Shown: one piece after another, positions 10,290 to 21,766 of the stretch | Position numbering within the stretch: position 1 is the first letter of the stretch | How the letters are laid out: each line of letters starts with the position of its first letter | Origin: Anadara kagoshimensis | Taxonomy: Eukaryota; Mollusca; Bivalvia; Arcoida; Arcidae | Assembly: GCA_021292105.1 (NCBI GenBank) | Contig: CM037871.1 | Location: forward strand, 52,683,261-52,747,260 | Length of the DNA stretch: 64,000 nt | Direction: 5' to 3' | The notes under the pieces: model-generated | What the model was told of the DNA's origin: nothing | Databases searched by the model: none | What the model saw: only the letters and a program-made list of their open reading frames with translations | Translations under genes and position numbers: made by a program

Positions 10290-13010
10290 TGTATGTATCA
10301 TGTTCTTGGTTTGTATTGTATCGTGTTCTTGGTTTGTATTGTATTTAGTTCTTGGTTTGTATTTATCGTGTTCTTGGTTTGTATTGTATTGTATTCTTGG
10401 TTTGTATTGTATTGTATTCTTGGTTTGTATTGTATTGTATTCTTGGTTTGTATTTATCGTGTTCTTGGTTTGTATTTATCGTGATCTTTGTTTGTATTGT
10501 ATTGTGTTCTTGGTTTGTATTTATCGTGTTCTTTTTGTATTGTATTGTATTCTTGGTTTGTATTTATCGTGTTCTTGGTTTGTATTATCGTGATCTTTGT
10601 TTGTATTGTATTGTGTTCTTGGTTTGTATTATCGTGTTCTTGGTTTGTATTGTATTGTATTCTTGGTTTGTATTTATCGTGTTCTTGGTTTGTATTATCG
10701 TGATCTTTGTTTGTATTGTATTGTGTTCTTGGTTTGTATGTATTTATCGTGTTCTTTGTTTGTAGTGTATTTATCGTGTTCTTGGTTTGTATTGTATATA
10801 GTTCTTGGTTTGTATTGTATTGTGTTCTTCGTTTGTATTGTATTGTATTCTTGGTTTGTATTTATCGTGTGTTCTTGGTTTGTATTATCGTGATCTTTGT
10901 TTGTATTGTATTGTGTTCTTGGTTTGTATTATCGTGTTCTTGGTTTGTATTGTATTGTGGTGTTCTTGGTTTGTATTTATCGTGATCTTTGTTTGTATTG
11001 TATTGTGTTCTTGGTTTGTATTTATCGTGATCTTTGTTTGTATTGTATTGTGTTCTTGGTTTGTATTGTATCGTGTTCTTGGTTTGTATTGTATAGTGTT
11101 CTTGGTTTGTATTTATCGTGATCTTTGTTTGTATTGTATTGTGTTCTTGGTTTGTATTTATCGTGTTCTTTGTTTGTATTGTATTTGTTCTTGGTTTGTA
11201 TTGTATTGTGTTTCTTGGTTTTGTATTGTATTGTATTCTTGGTTTGTATTTATCGTGTTCTTGGTTTGTATTATCGTGATCTTTGTTTGTATTGTATTGG
11301 TGTTCTTGGTTTGTATTTATCGTGATCTTTGTTTGTATTGTATTGTGTTCTTGGTTTGTATTTATCGTGTTCTTTGTTTGTATTGTATTGTGTTCTTGGT
11401 TTGTATTGTATTGTGTTCTTGGTTTGTATTGTATTGTATTCTTGGTTTGTATTTATCGTGTTCTTGGTTTGTATTATCGTGATCTTTGTTTGTATTGTAT
11501 TGTGTTCTTGGTTTGTATTTATCGTGATCTTTGTTTGTATTGTATTGTGTTCTTGGTTTGTATTGTATCGTGTTCTTGGTTTGTATTGTATTGTGTTCTT
11601 GGTTTGTATTTATCGTGATCTTTGTTTGTATTGTATTGTGTTCTTGGTTTGTATTATCGTGTTCTTGGTTTGTATTGTATTGTGTTCTTGGTTTGTATTT
11701 ATCGTGATCTTTGTTTGTATTGTATTGTGTTCTTGGTTTGTATTGTATTGTGTTTTTGGTTTGTATTATCGTGTTCTTGGTTTGTATTGTATTGTGGTGT
11801 TCTTGGTTTGTATTTATCGTGATCTTTGTTTGTATTGTATTGTGTTCTTGGTTTGTATTGTATTGTGTTCTTGGTTTGTATTTATCGTGTTCTTGGTTTG
11901 TATTGTATTGTATTCTTGGTTTGTATTTATCGTGTTCTTGGTTTGTATTATCGTGATCTTTGTTTGTATTGTATTGTGTTTTTGGTTTGTATTTATCGTG
12001 ATCTTTGTTTGTATTGTATTGTGTTCTTGGTTTGTATTGTATTGTGTTCTTGGTTTGTATTTATCGTGTTCTTGGTTTGTATTGTATATAGTTCTTGGTT
12101 TGTATTGTATTGTATTCTTGGTTTGTATTGTATTGTATTCTTGGTTTGTATTTATCGTGTTCTTGGTTTGTATTATCGTGATCTTTGTTTGTATTGTATT
12201 GTGTTCTTGATTTGTATTTATCGTGTTCTTGGTTTGTATTGTATTTAGTTCTTGGTTTGTATTGTATTGTGTTCTTGTTTTGTATTTATCGTGTTCTTGG
12301 TTTGTATAATCGTGATCTTTGTTTGTATCGTAATGTGTTCTTGGTTTGTATTGTATTGTGTTCTTGGTTTGTATTTATCGTGTTCTTGGTTTGTATTGTA
12401 TTGTGTTCTTTGTTTTATCGTATTGTGTTCTTGGTTTGTATTGTGTTCTTGGTTTGTATTTATCGTGTTCTTGGTTTGTATTTATCATGTTCTTGGTTTG
12501 TATTTATCGTGTTCTTGGTTTGTATTTATCATGTTCTTGGTTTGTATTGTGCCCTTTGTATTGCATTGTGATCTTTGTTTGTATTGTATCATGTTCTTGG
12601 TTTGTATTGTATCGTGTTCTTGGTTTGCATTGTATTGTGTTCTTGGCCAGTATTGTATCGTGTTCTTAACGAGTATTGTATCATGTTCTTGGTTTGTATT
12701 GTATTGTGTTTGTATTGAATCGTGTTCTTTGTTTATATTGTATCGTGTTCTGTGTTTGTCCTATCTTGTGTTCTTTGTATTGAATCGTGTTCTTTGTTTG
12801 TATTGTATCGTATTCTTTGTTTGTCTTGCGTTGTGTTCTTTGTATTGTATCGTGTTCTTTGTCTTGTGTTGTGTTCTTTGTATTTTATCGTGTTCTTTGT
12901 TGGTGTTGTGTTATGTTCTTGGTTTATACTGTGTCGTGTTCTTAGTTTGTGTTTTATCGTGTTCTTGCTTTGTATTACATTTTTTTTTGTATTTCGTCGT
13001 ATATTTGTTT
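10290..13010. repeat. Degenerate ~23-bp tandem array
   Basis: Roughly 2.7 kb of GTTCTTGGTTTGTATTGTAT-like units of 20-24 bases with variants (TTTATCGTG, ATCTTTG). The array decays toward its right end. Very long plus-strand frames (rich in CIVLCSWFVLY) arise from the repeat and are not genes. Confidence 0.95.
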
Positions 13011-13356
13011 TATATTGTATTGTGTTCTTTGTATTGTATCTATACGTGTCTTTGGTTTGTATTGTATCGTGGTCTTGGTATAGACTGTATCATGCTCTTC
13101 AAAGTCACTTTAAACACTTTGCTTCTGATTGAAAGCAATCATTATACCAATTTAGCCACCATTTAAAACTAAAGGAGAGAGTATGTGTCTTTAATCTTCC
13201 GCCTTTCTTGATCACTCTTAAATTAAAAAAAAAAGACAAAAATTATATTACTTAATTTCTCGAGACATCTAAAACAAATGACGTACAAAGTCGTGAATGA
13301 TTCATTTAATGTTTAAGAGGTCACCTCTATGGCTCAATGCAATCTAATCACCTGCT
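13011..13356. other. Array edge and intergenic DNA
   Basis: The first ~90 bases are the last decayed units of the array. The rest shows nothing recognisable. Confidence 0.5.
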
Positions 13357-13556
13357 ACAGTACAGACCTGTACAGAAGTTTAACACTGAGCTAACTAAAA
13401 CGAGTCGAATCTCGATTGACGGGTGGAATAAGTAGCGGACGAAAAACTGCCGAGAGATAAATTGCAGCTGCCGAGGTATTGCTAAAGAGGGACCGAATTG
13501 AGCTGCCTATTTGGGACTGATTCCTTTGTTTATTGATAAACTTTCGACAGGCATGT
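13357..13556. mobile_element. Foldback MITE family A, copy 2
   Basis: It starts ACAGTACAGACCTGTACAG and GTTTAACACTGAGCTAAC. It ends with the complementary arm AAACTTTCGACAGGCATGT. Confidence 0.7.
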
Positions 13557-13927
13557 CGTATCTTTGCAATATGTTAAGATGTTGGACCGACATCTGATAG
13601 CATAGATATGAAGATAAAGACCGGCTTTTATCAAATAACCATACAGCATGCTTCTAAATTGATAACTTAAAATATCTTTTTATTAAATAAACGTTTCCAT
13701 AGTAATATTATCTAATGATTAAAAAAGTTAACGCGTAATTTATAATAAACTTTATGAAGCTTTTTCAAATTTTGATTTAAGAGGATTTTGGTGTTTAACA
13801 AATATAGAACTTTTGTTTTTATGAAACGATCACTGAAACAGTATCTACATGTATTGTTGTTTTCCCCATGTGTTTGATGTGATTGATTACGAGTAAGCAT
13901 TGTTGAAAAGTTTGTTAGTTTCCTAAC

Positions 13928-14056
13928 CACAGGTACCCGGGGAATGGATTTTAAGTATATAATAAAAACAAATAGCGCATCACATATATAAAAAGAGTAT
14001 GTGATGCGTTATTTCTTTTTTATTAATGCTTAAAATCCATTCCCCGGGTACCTGTG
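13928..14056. mobile_element. hAT-like MITE with 8-bp target duplication
   Basis: The terminal inverted repeats begin CACAGGTACCCGGGGAATGG and extend about 30 bases. TTCCTAAC is duplicated exactly at 13920-13927 and 14057-14064. CA/TG ends with an 8-bp duplication fit the hAT superfamily. It is too short to encode a transposase. Confidence 0.85.
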
Positions 14057-14068
14057 TTCCTAACAAGT

Positions 14069-14167
14069 TAGTCCGACTAATCAGCCCACTAAACCCCCAT
14101 TTTAATTTTTTGACTTTTTTGGGGTCAAAATTAAAATGGGGTTTTAGCGGGCTGATTAGTCGGACTA
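14069..14167. mobile_element. MITE with TAGTCCGACTAAT terminal inverted repeats, copy 2
   Basis: It is almost wholly palindromic: TAGTCCGACTAATCAGCCC at the left and its complement GGGCTGATTAGTCGGACTA at the right, with inner arms ccccattttaatt. It lies a few bases right of the hAT-like MITE. Confidence 0.8.
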
Positions 14168-14625
14168 CTAACGAGTTATCATGATATATTTTCCTTTACG
14201 TGTTTTTATAGTTTCTTTCGATTGTTTTATGTTAACGTTGCTGCCAGCACATTGTCCACTGCCAAGGACATGCTTTTATCTTCATTTGGTCATTTTTGTA
14301 TGTAAAACCTAGTTATGGCAACTAATAAAATATTTTGAAAATAAATTATGAACACAAAATAACATACAAGGCACGATGGCACAGTGGTCACATGAAAAAC
14401 ATTTTTATTGCGTGCTGGCACAAAAATCACGTAAGCATGAGATAAACGCGTGAGCACGAGATAACTTTCACGCGATCACGCATTTGAAAAAAATCAACTC
14501 GAGATCTCAAATAGGCACAATTTATATTTTGTCTTCGACTCTTTAACAAGAAGATTTAACCGGGAAAATGTTTTATATTAAGCTGTTGTCAAGAAAATAA
14601 GTCATATTTAATGTGCAGATGTTGT

Positions 14626-14830
14626 GTGGAGTAATGGTGTTGTGCGTCCCAGACAAGACAACATTTTTTTCACTTAAATATCGAAGCGGTCAGTTTTGAG
14701 ATGAAGGAGGAAGTACACGGAGAAAACAACTGACCTTCATCAAGCTAACTGACAAACTTTCTCAAACCTAGACAGTTAGAGGCACTGTGACCCTAACTGT
14801 GCGTTTTAAACCACTCGATCACTGAGGCCC
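14626..14830 (-). mobile_element. SINE family 2 copy
   Basis: The left end gtggagtaatggtgttgtgcgtcccag is a SINE tail. The right end resembles a tRNA-like head on the minus strand (complement of gtttaaaccactcgatcactgaggcc). Related fragments lie at 3020, 47515 and 49068. Confidence 0.55.
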
Positions 14831-15164
14831 CCAAAATGTAGCGTGATGGGGTGACTGAAACAAAAATATGAAATTCTGAAGAGATTTTTAGATCAGTGAT
14901 ACATGTAGCTATCCAAATGTAACTAGCATTTTAGTTGCGTTTACTAGGAAGATATTCGTAATAAAGATGTCAGTGAACCTTCGATTAGTGGTCTAATTTT
15001 TATCTGTCCGTCCACTATAACAATAACCTCTATATCAATCCCATTCAGTTACTTCGAAATTGGCTCGCTAATGAAGATACATATGTTTGCCAAAACCACG
15101 TGTTATGTTATGTTCATTAGATCCGCATTTCCCCTGACCTTATTTTTAAATATAAAAATTATAT

Positions 15165-15384
15165 ACAGTACAGACCCGTCGAAAGTTTAACACTGAGGTA
15201 ACGAAAAGATGTGAAAACCTGGTTGCCGAGTGGCCAAGATATGGATGGCGAGTGACCATAAAGCTATCGAGAGATCGATATATAGAACCTTTTGAGAAGT
15301 AGCTAACGAAGTGCTGAGATGAGCTGAGGGTTCGGCACTGATTTACTTGTTAGCTTAGTGTTAAACTTATAACAGGCTTGTACT
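15165..15384. mobile_element. Foldback MITE family A, copy 3
   Basis: The left arm is ACAGTACAGACCCGTCGAAAG and TTTAACACTGAGGTAACGAAAA. The right arm is TTAGCTTAGTGTTAAACTTAT and ACAGGCTTGTACT. Confidence 0.75.
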
Positions 15385-17151
15385 ATATATATCATACTGC
15401 AGCAATTATTTGTTTTAAATCCAATGTGTTTACAACAGGATAATCTTTACGAGCCTGGATTAGAATGTTTTGCCATGGATCTTCGAGATTTTAAAAATCT
15501 TTAAATTAAAGGATATATTTTGTTACAGAAAAATGTCAGGTAAGTTGAGTCATATTTCAAATTTAATTGTATTTGTTTTTTATCAGGAAACTATTTTAAC
15601 AATTTAATGCAAGATTATTTGATTAATTGAAACATCTTATGACATACATACATTTACTTATTTTTGCATTTCTTCAAAGGCGTTTTTAACGAAACAAGAA
15701 AAGAAGAACATATGTGTTTCTAGATTTCGAGAACTTGATGTGATAAAAATTGAAAATTTCGTAAACCAGCCGAATGAAATAAATCGTTACCAAATAACTG
15801 GTTTATACCTTTTTCACCCTTGTCTTTAAATTATACAGAAGTACTTTGGCTTGAATTAGAATCAACGAAACGGAAAAGGCAATGTTTAGATACATGGATG
15901 TGTTCCACCTTCCGACAGTGGACGGCGTAGTTCTGAATTTAAAAAAAACCCTCGTTTGAAAAGTTTTTGCCAATATCATATTTTTATTCAAAAACATTCT
16001 GTCACTATATTTGTCCCTAAACATCATGTACTAGTATTTGGCAACAAGCAATGCAATCAAGAACAAGAAACAAGACAAATGAAAGAAACAGAAAAAAGAT
16101 AAAAATAAAATAAACATTGTAATCACTGACTTTTGACTTTTGACTGGCAATGGAAATAATGACCAGACAGTGGTGTAGCGTAAAATATACATGTATGTTT
16201 GAGCATATACAAAAATTTAGCGTTAAAAAATCTAGAAAAGTTTTTAAAAAATCCATCTTGATTTATTTTCATCTGAAATTCAGATGATCTATCTAAATAA
16301 AATATGAGCTAGAATATTAGACAGAAAGTAACTGTGTTTGTCAATGTTCAATCAAATCCGAAACATTTCCGTTGTCGATACTTATAGCAATCTAACTATT
16401 AACGTGTTATTATTACATCTTGATAGACCAACTTACATGCCGGTAAATATTGATTACAATGATTACAACAGAACCAAAACAATGTTCTATTTCTAGTCCT
16501 AGTAAAACCGGATCCGTACCGCGTCTTGTACATGTATTATAATATGGACATGGCTATCGGCGAAAAAAAGTCCGCCGACAGTGTGAACAGGAAACGAAAT
16601 TCAAAATTACTGCCAACTCGATTGGAAAATTCTAATATGTTTAGCTTTCTCAGTCGCAAAATTTGAAATAAAATGACCGGTGGATCATGCCCCCGGACCC
16701 CTAGTGATTCGGGAACTTTTCAATTCAGGCGCTTTGAATAGGCCTGCATGCACACTGTTATGCACACCGATTCAGTTTTGTTTGAGCACTATGCCACTAT
16801 CAGAGAGATGTAGTACTATTGTAGGACCCAAAACCACCCAGCTTATTTTAGTCTGGCAGATTTGGGACTAACCCTGTTGTAATAAAGAAACTGCTCGTTG
16901 CATAAAAAATTATTCAACTCGTTTAATAAATTCAATATTACATAAACACTCATGCAAGATCCTCTATATACGTTGCAGTTAAAGTTTTTTTGGGTGTTTA
17001 CTGTGGACTAATTGCGTATAAAGTCTGTACAATACCAACGCATTGTGACAATTACCTAACATGGCGTGTTGTACGATAAATGTCACCTTACGTTATCTTA
17101 CACTATGTTAACGTTATAACGATTAAGGCACGAAACTAACTGTATATAACA
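15385..17151. other. Upstream region of the amine-oxidase gene, no clear gene
   Basis: AT-rich DNA without convincing coding frames. ATGTCAG followed by gtaagt at 15533-15545 is a possible tiny first exon of the downstream gene (see findings). The remainder shows nothing I can support. Confidence 0.4.
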
Positions 17152-17370
17152 ACAGTAGAGACCTGTCGAAATTTTAACACTAAACTAACGAATAAGTGCT
17201 CTGCTCATCTCAGTTTCCCCCCCCCCCCCCGTTAGCGAAATCTCTGCAGCGGCTAGGTATTTGCAGAAAAAGCTGCAGAAACATAGGTATGCATATCTTG
17301 GACACTCGGCAACCGAGCTTCTATTACGTTTCGTAAGCTTGGTGTTATACTTTCGACAGGCCTGTACTGT
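17152..17370. mobile_element. Foldback MITE family A, copy 4
   Basis: The left arm is ACAGTAGAGACCTGTCGAAA and TTTTAACACTAAACTAACGAA. The right arm is CTTTCGACAGGCCTGTACTGT. A C run of about 13 lies inside. Confidence 0.75.
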
Positions 17371-17477
17371 TAGTCCAATACGAATCTAGTTGATAATTAA
17401 AAAAAAGAAAAATGCATCGCATTTAAAAATATGTCGCAATATCATACTGTTTTAACTAATACCAGCCGTTAAGTTTT

Positions 17478-17650
17478 AGTACAGACTGGTCGAAAGCTGA
17501 ACAATAAGCTAACAAATAAGTACCGAATCGATAGCTTATATTAACCCTTCATATTCTGCAGCATACAGTCGCTGCATATCCCCGTCACTCGGCAGACGAG
17601 CTTAGGATTTTCGTTAGCTTATTGTCAAACTTTCGGCAGGTCTGTGCTGT
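17478..17650. mobile_element. Foldback MITE family A, copy 5
   Basis: The left arm is AGTACAGACTGGTCGAAAGC. The right arm is TTTCGTTAGCTTATTGTCAAAC, ending CAGGTCTGTGCTGT. Confidence 0.72.
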
Positions 17651-18396
17651 ATTTCTTGTCAAAATAGATGGATTTTTTGTAAATGCCATGGTTCTGTTAG
17701 TGTTCATAAATTTCTCCACACTTCTTACAAATAACTTGGATATTCCATTTCACAAAGAAATGTGGCAATAAGAAAAGTGACAATTATTAACGCTGGAGAA
17801 ATATATGTAAACTTCCCTTCCACAAAAAAATTGAACTTAATGGCTGATATCGGTCATCGTAATTAACTTCTGTATGTTGAATGATATTCAGACTTATAGG
17901 TCCAATGTCCGTTAAGGAAGGTGTATCATTTTGGTATATTGTAGCCGTTGGGTTTACTTAATTATAGCAGGGCGTTTCTGTTTGTCTGTAAAAGCATTGT
18001 ACTTGTCATCGTATATAAATCTTATGAGCAAAATAGTATCCTTGGCTCCAAATGTTGCTAACTAGCTAACTATGCCGTTTCTGAACAACTATCATATGAT
18101 ATATATTAACTCCAAAACCTGGACACTTGTCCCTTATTAGATCGGCACGACAAAAGGCATTGTTATATCGGTCGAGTGCCCATAGTTCCCAGTGCTTGTA
18201 TAATTTGCTCAGGAAATGCACTTGTATTGTTTAAATTGTTTTATTTTATTTTTGTTGTAAAACCTGGAACCAGACGAGATGAAATGCTAAGTGTTTAAAT
18301 ATATAAATTATATACGCTTAACGTCAAATAACAATTATAAGTGTTCAGTTTCTTGATGAATTTAAATTTGAATTTTACTTCGTTATTGTAGAAATA

Positions 18397-20475
18397 ATGG
18401 AAGAGGAAAAACCAGATCAATCTGCCAGAAGATGGCGCTGTTTTTCTCTAATCCTACTGCTTGTTTTAACAATGTGTTTAGCAGCAATGGCGGCCATTAT
18501 TATTTACTACGAAATCAATGTACAAAACGAATCCTACAGCAAATCAAAAGGACTAAAGCATCACCATGGAAACCAAATCTTAAATGAAAGACAAAATAGG
18601 AAATCAATGTTTCATGACATGACAAGTAACGAGATTCAAAACTTGATGCATTATATTTATAAGCAATCAGATTTAAACATTTCAAAACCCGAGAAAGCGG
18701 TGGTCGCCTCAAGTTATCTTTATGTTGCAGAACTACATCTTCCTAACAAAAGTATGGCTTTAACTTACTTAGATTCTGATGGACCAAAACCGCCAAGGGA
18801 GGCTAGACTTGTATTAATAAGGGGAGACAAATCTCCACCATTGGTTGAGGAATATATTGTAGGCCCTTTAAATAATATATCATACCATCGCCTGTATGTT
18901 TCGAAGAATTATCAAAAACCAGCCCCATTTCTTTTTAGACCTTTAACTAAACCGGAAGAAAGAGAAGTCCAGTCTTTGCTTAAACACATAGACAACGTAT
19001 TAAAATATGTTTTGGAGGAAAGTTTTGAAGCAAGCTTTTTTAATTGCGAGCCTCGGTGTTTAACACTAAGCTATTATACACCTGCCTCGCCCGCTGTTAC
19101 CGGTCAAGATGCAAGACGGGTATGGTACTGGGCGCATCAACAAGTGGAGTATTATGTACTTAACCCGGTTGATTTCTTCCTTCAGTTTTACTTAGATGGG
19201 AATGACCCGTCCAAATACAAGATCGAGCAAATAGTATATGCTCATCAAACATTTGATAGTCCGCAAGATCTGGTTAATGCTTTCACTGCCGGAATAGTCC
19301 AAAAATCGTCGATACCCTTTCCAGGGAGAAATAAACCATTTTCTTACTCTCATCTTAGAGGATCAGCCTTTCCTACAAATAATCTCCGCAGTCCGAAGCA
19401 AATTGAGCCAGATGGAAAAAGGTATTCTCTGAACAATAATCATGTTGAGTACATGAGTTGGAGCTTTGATTTTCGAATGTCGTCTGTATCCGGTCCTCAA
19501 CTGTTTGACATCATGTATAAAAACAAAAGGATTATTTATGAATTGGGTCTTCAAGAAATTGCTATATTTCATTCTGGGCATCAACCCTGGATCAAGTTCG
19601 CAGATTACGTCATGAGCGGTTTTCTGATTGGCTTGCATTCCAGGATGTTAGTTTCAGGTTTAGACTGTCCAAACCATGCTTCGTTTGTGAGTAGAACTCA
19701 TATTCAAGAAAGTCCTTCAGTTCAGACAAATTCTTTCTGTGTTTTTGAGCAGAGCACTGGAGTGCCATTGCGTAGACATTATTCATATTCTAAGAAGGAG
19801 GATCAATTTTACACAGGATTAGAGGATATTGTTCTGATACTCCGAACAATTATAACAATTTTACAATATGACTTCATTATTGATTTTACATTCCACCAAA
19901 ATGGCGTCATTGATACCAAGGTAACAACTTCCGGTTACATGCTTCCTACAATCTATACGCCATATGAAGAAAGCTACGGATTTCAAATAAACGAAAAATT
20001 GATTTCAAATATGTTTCAAGAAAATTTACATTTTAAAGTTGACATTGATATTCACGGTACAAAAAACCGGTTTGAGACCCTTGATATTGAACCAAAAGTA
20101 TTGCCAGAATCGGAAGAGCAGACGACTTCATATGAACAACTTAAGTTTGAAAGAAATCTGGTAATGACAGAACTTCAGGGCGTTTATCGTCAAAATTTTA
20201 GTGCTCCAAAATATTTTATTTTTCACAATAACCAATACAAATCTAATTATAATGCCCCAAGAAGTTATCAGATCGTACCGGATGGCGTGTCACATTTGAT
20301 ATCAGACGGAAGCGGTAATGAGCCTTCAGTTCCCTGGATCCGTCACCAGATGGCGGTGTCAAAACATAACGATAATGAAATGAGCAGTAGTTCAATATAC
20401 GCAATGTGGGATGCAAAAGAACCAGTAGTGAATTTTCAAAGTTATCTTGATGACAACGAGAGTATTGTTGATCAG
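18397..20475 (+). CDS. Amine-oxidase-like gene, main exon
   Basis: An acceptor-like ttattgtag lies just before (ending 18391), so a 5' exon is likely. The first in-frame Met is at 18397. The open frame continues past the donor to 20568, but the extra residues after VDQ have no family counterpart and are intron read-through. Confidence 0.88.
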
Positions 20476-21683
20476 GCAAGTGCTAAGCAGGCCGAACTAT
20501 TTGCCCTATCGATGGCAAGTTACTTTTTATTTTGCACAATACAATGGTATAGAGCTAACAAAAAGTAACTTGCCATCATTATTGCAGATAGTTCGGCCTA
20601 TGTTTCATGCAAATCTGAATACTCTTATATTTGCGTTGATTTTGCTTTCGGGTAAGCAATGAAGATTGACATTAGGAGAAAATGAAAATATGTTTCATTG
20701 TTTTTAGATTCAGCATAGCTAAGTTGTATTTGAACTGACTGAACATTACACATATTGACGCAAGAATGAGACAAATACACGCTGATTTCCCCGATTTCGC
20801 TTCTTAGTCCCCCAATGAGATAAAATTCGCACTTTATAATAAGTTATCTTTTCATTTTTCTATTGTCGAACTTGAATTAATTCGTTAAGATAATAACTTG
20901 TTCTCGAAGCGAATATGTGAAGTATTGCTGATGCAACGTTAAACAACATTACGACTATAACCTAACTCCAACCCTAACCCTAACCCAATCTTTACTGACG
21001 CATAAAATATCAATACTCAGTGACACTCTATCTACGAAAGTTTGGTTGATGAAATCACTACGATTAAATGTAATAAAGTTTGAAGTTATAAGAAAATATG
21101 ATGAAGTCGTTGTATTCCATCAAGGTTCTTCAATGCTTTGGTCAAATTTTGATAAAAGATTTCAATGTCGAAACACTCACTTTACAAACATAATTTTAAT
21201 GATAAAATAAAAATCAGTTATCGCTATTCCATAACAATGGAATTAAAAATATACCTTATTTCTTAAACGCAGCAATTAATATTGGACTATGGACGCAGCA
21301 AGTTGTTTTTTATAATTTACATCACTCATTAACAAACAATGTTGCCGTAATACAAATGTAACTTATTATTTTGTCTGTTACAGGATTTGGTTGTTTGGAT
21401 TACCCTCGGGTCTTATCACATTCCACATCTTGAAGATTTCCCGCTGAAAAGTACAACCGGAAAGCAGATGTCTTTTATCGTTCAGCCATTTAATTATTTT
21501 GACGAAAATCCGTCTATGGCGTCTAGAGATGCACTTCGCATATCGGCAAATAAACGAAATAAAGGAGAATACAAGTATACATTTGAAAATTATGGGTTGC
21601 CAAAAACATTTTATTGTGAAACAGAACGGACTAGTAGTTTTATTAAGAATTTGATGAACAGTTCAAATTTGTTTGAACCATAA
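18397..21683 (+). CDS. Copper-amine-oxidase-like membrane protein, probable pseudoenzyme (two exons)
   Basis: Copper amine oxidases convert primary amines to aldehydes using copper and a topaquinone made from a Tyr. Exon 1 is 18397-20475 (693 codons) and exon 2 is 21384-21683 (99 codons plus TAA). They join in phase 0 across a GC-AG intron to give 792 residues, close to vertebrate AOC3 (763). An uncleaved signal anchor at residues ~15-38, preceded by RRWR, predicts a type II membrane protein with the large domain outside. Family landmarks are SGLDCP, SFCVFEQSTGVPLRRHYS, FHQNGVIDTKV, HFKVDIDI and QPFNYFDENPS. The topaquinone Tyr is kept (Y491), but its preceding Asn is Gln490. The catalytic-base Asp aligns with Met406, and the HxH copper pair aligns with Phe540 and Glu542. 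Only the third ligand, His705, remains. Catalysis is therefore unlikely. The frame is otherwise unbroken over 2.4 kb, so the protein is probably maintained for another role. Confidence 0.9.
20476..21383 (+). other. GC-AG intron of the amine-oxidase-like gene
   Basis: The donor is CAG|GCAAGT, the consensus for GC donors, and the acceptor is ctgttacag. Removing 908 bases aligns NESIVDQ with DLVVWITLGSYHIPHLED without gap, as in the family. A long inverted repeat begins 15 bases inside the intron. The rest is AT-rich with no other feature seen. Confidence 0.85.
20491..20597. repeat. Intronic inverted repeat next to the GC donor
   Basis: 20491-20527 (gccgaactatttgccctatc...) and 20560-20597 are complementary over about 37 bases with a few mismatches, separated by about 32 bases. 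It could fold into a stable hairpin in the pre-mRNA. Confidence 0.8.
21384..21683 (+). CDS. Amine-oxidase-like gene, terminal exon
   Basis: It begins DLVVWITLG in phase 0 after the acceptor, contains the remaining copper-ligand candidate His705 in YHIPHLED, and ends at TAA 21681-21683. Polyadenylation signals AATAAA occur at 21696 and 21706. Confidence 0.88.
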   Translation, partial: DLVVWITLGSYHIPHLEDFPLKSTTGKQMSFIVQPFNYFDENPSMASRDALRISANKRNKGEYKYTFENYGLPKTFYCETERTSSFIKNLMNSSNLFEP

Positions 21684-21695
21684 GTTCCATCAAAC

Positions 21696-21711
21696 AATAA
21701 AACACAATAAA
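21696..21711 (+). terminator. Polyadenylation signals of the amine-oxidase-like gene
   Basis: Two AATAAA hexamers start 13 and 23 bases after the stop codon. A very short 3' UTR would be implied. Confidence 0.5.
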
Positions 21712-21766
21712 CAAGGGTAATAAATGGAATGTAGTTGTTATATTCACACACTTCTGCGTGTAGTTG

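Noticed and set aside
10293-13166. Plus-strand frames up to 304 codons rich in CIVLCSWFV
   Set aside because: Pure translation of the ~23-bp low-complexity array; the hydrophobic composition comes from TTG/TAT/GTT repeats.
20476-20568. C-terminal residues after VDQ in the 723-codon amine-oxidase frame
   Set aside because: They have no family counterpart, and the true C-terminus lies in the exon at 21384. They are intron read-through from the GC donor.
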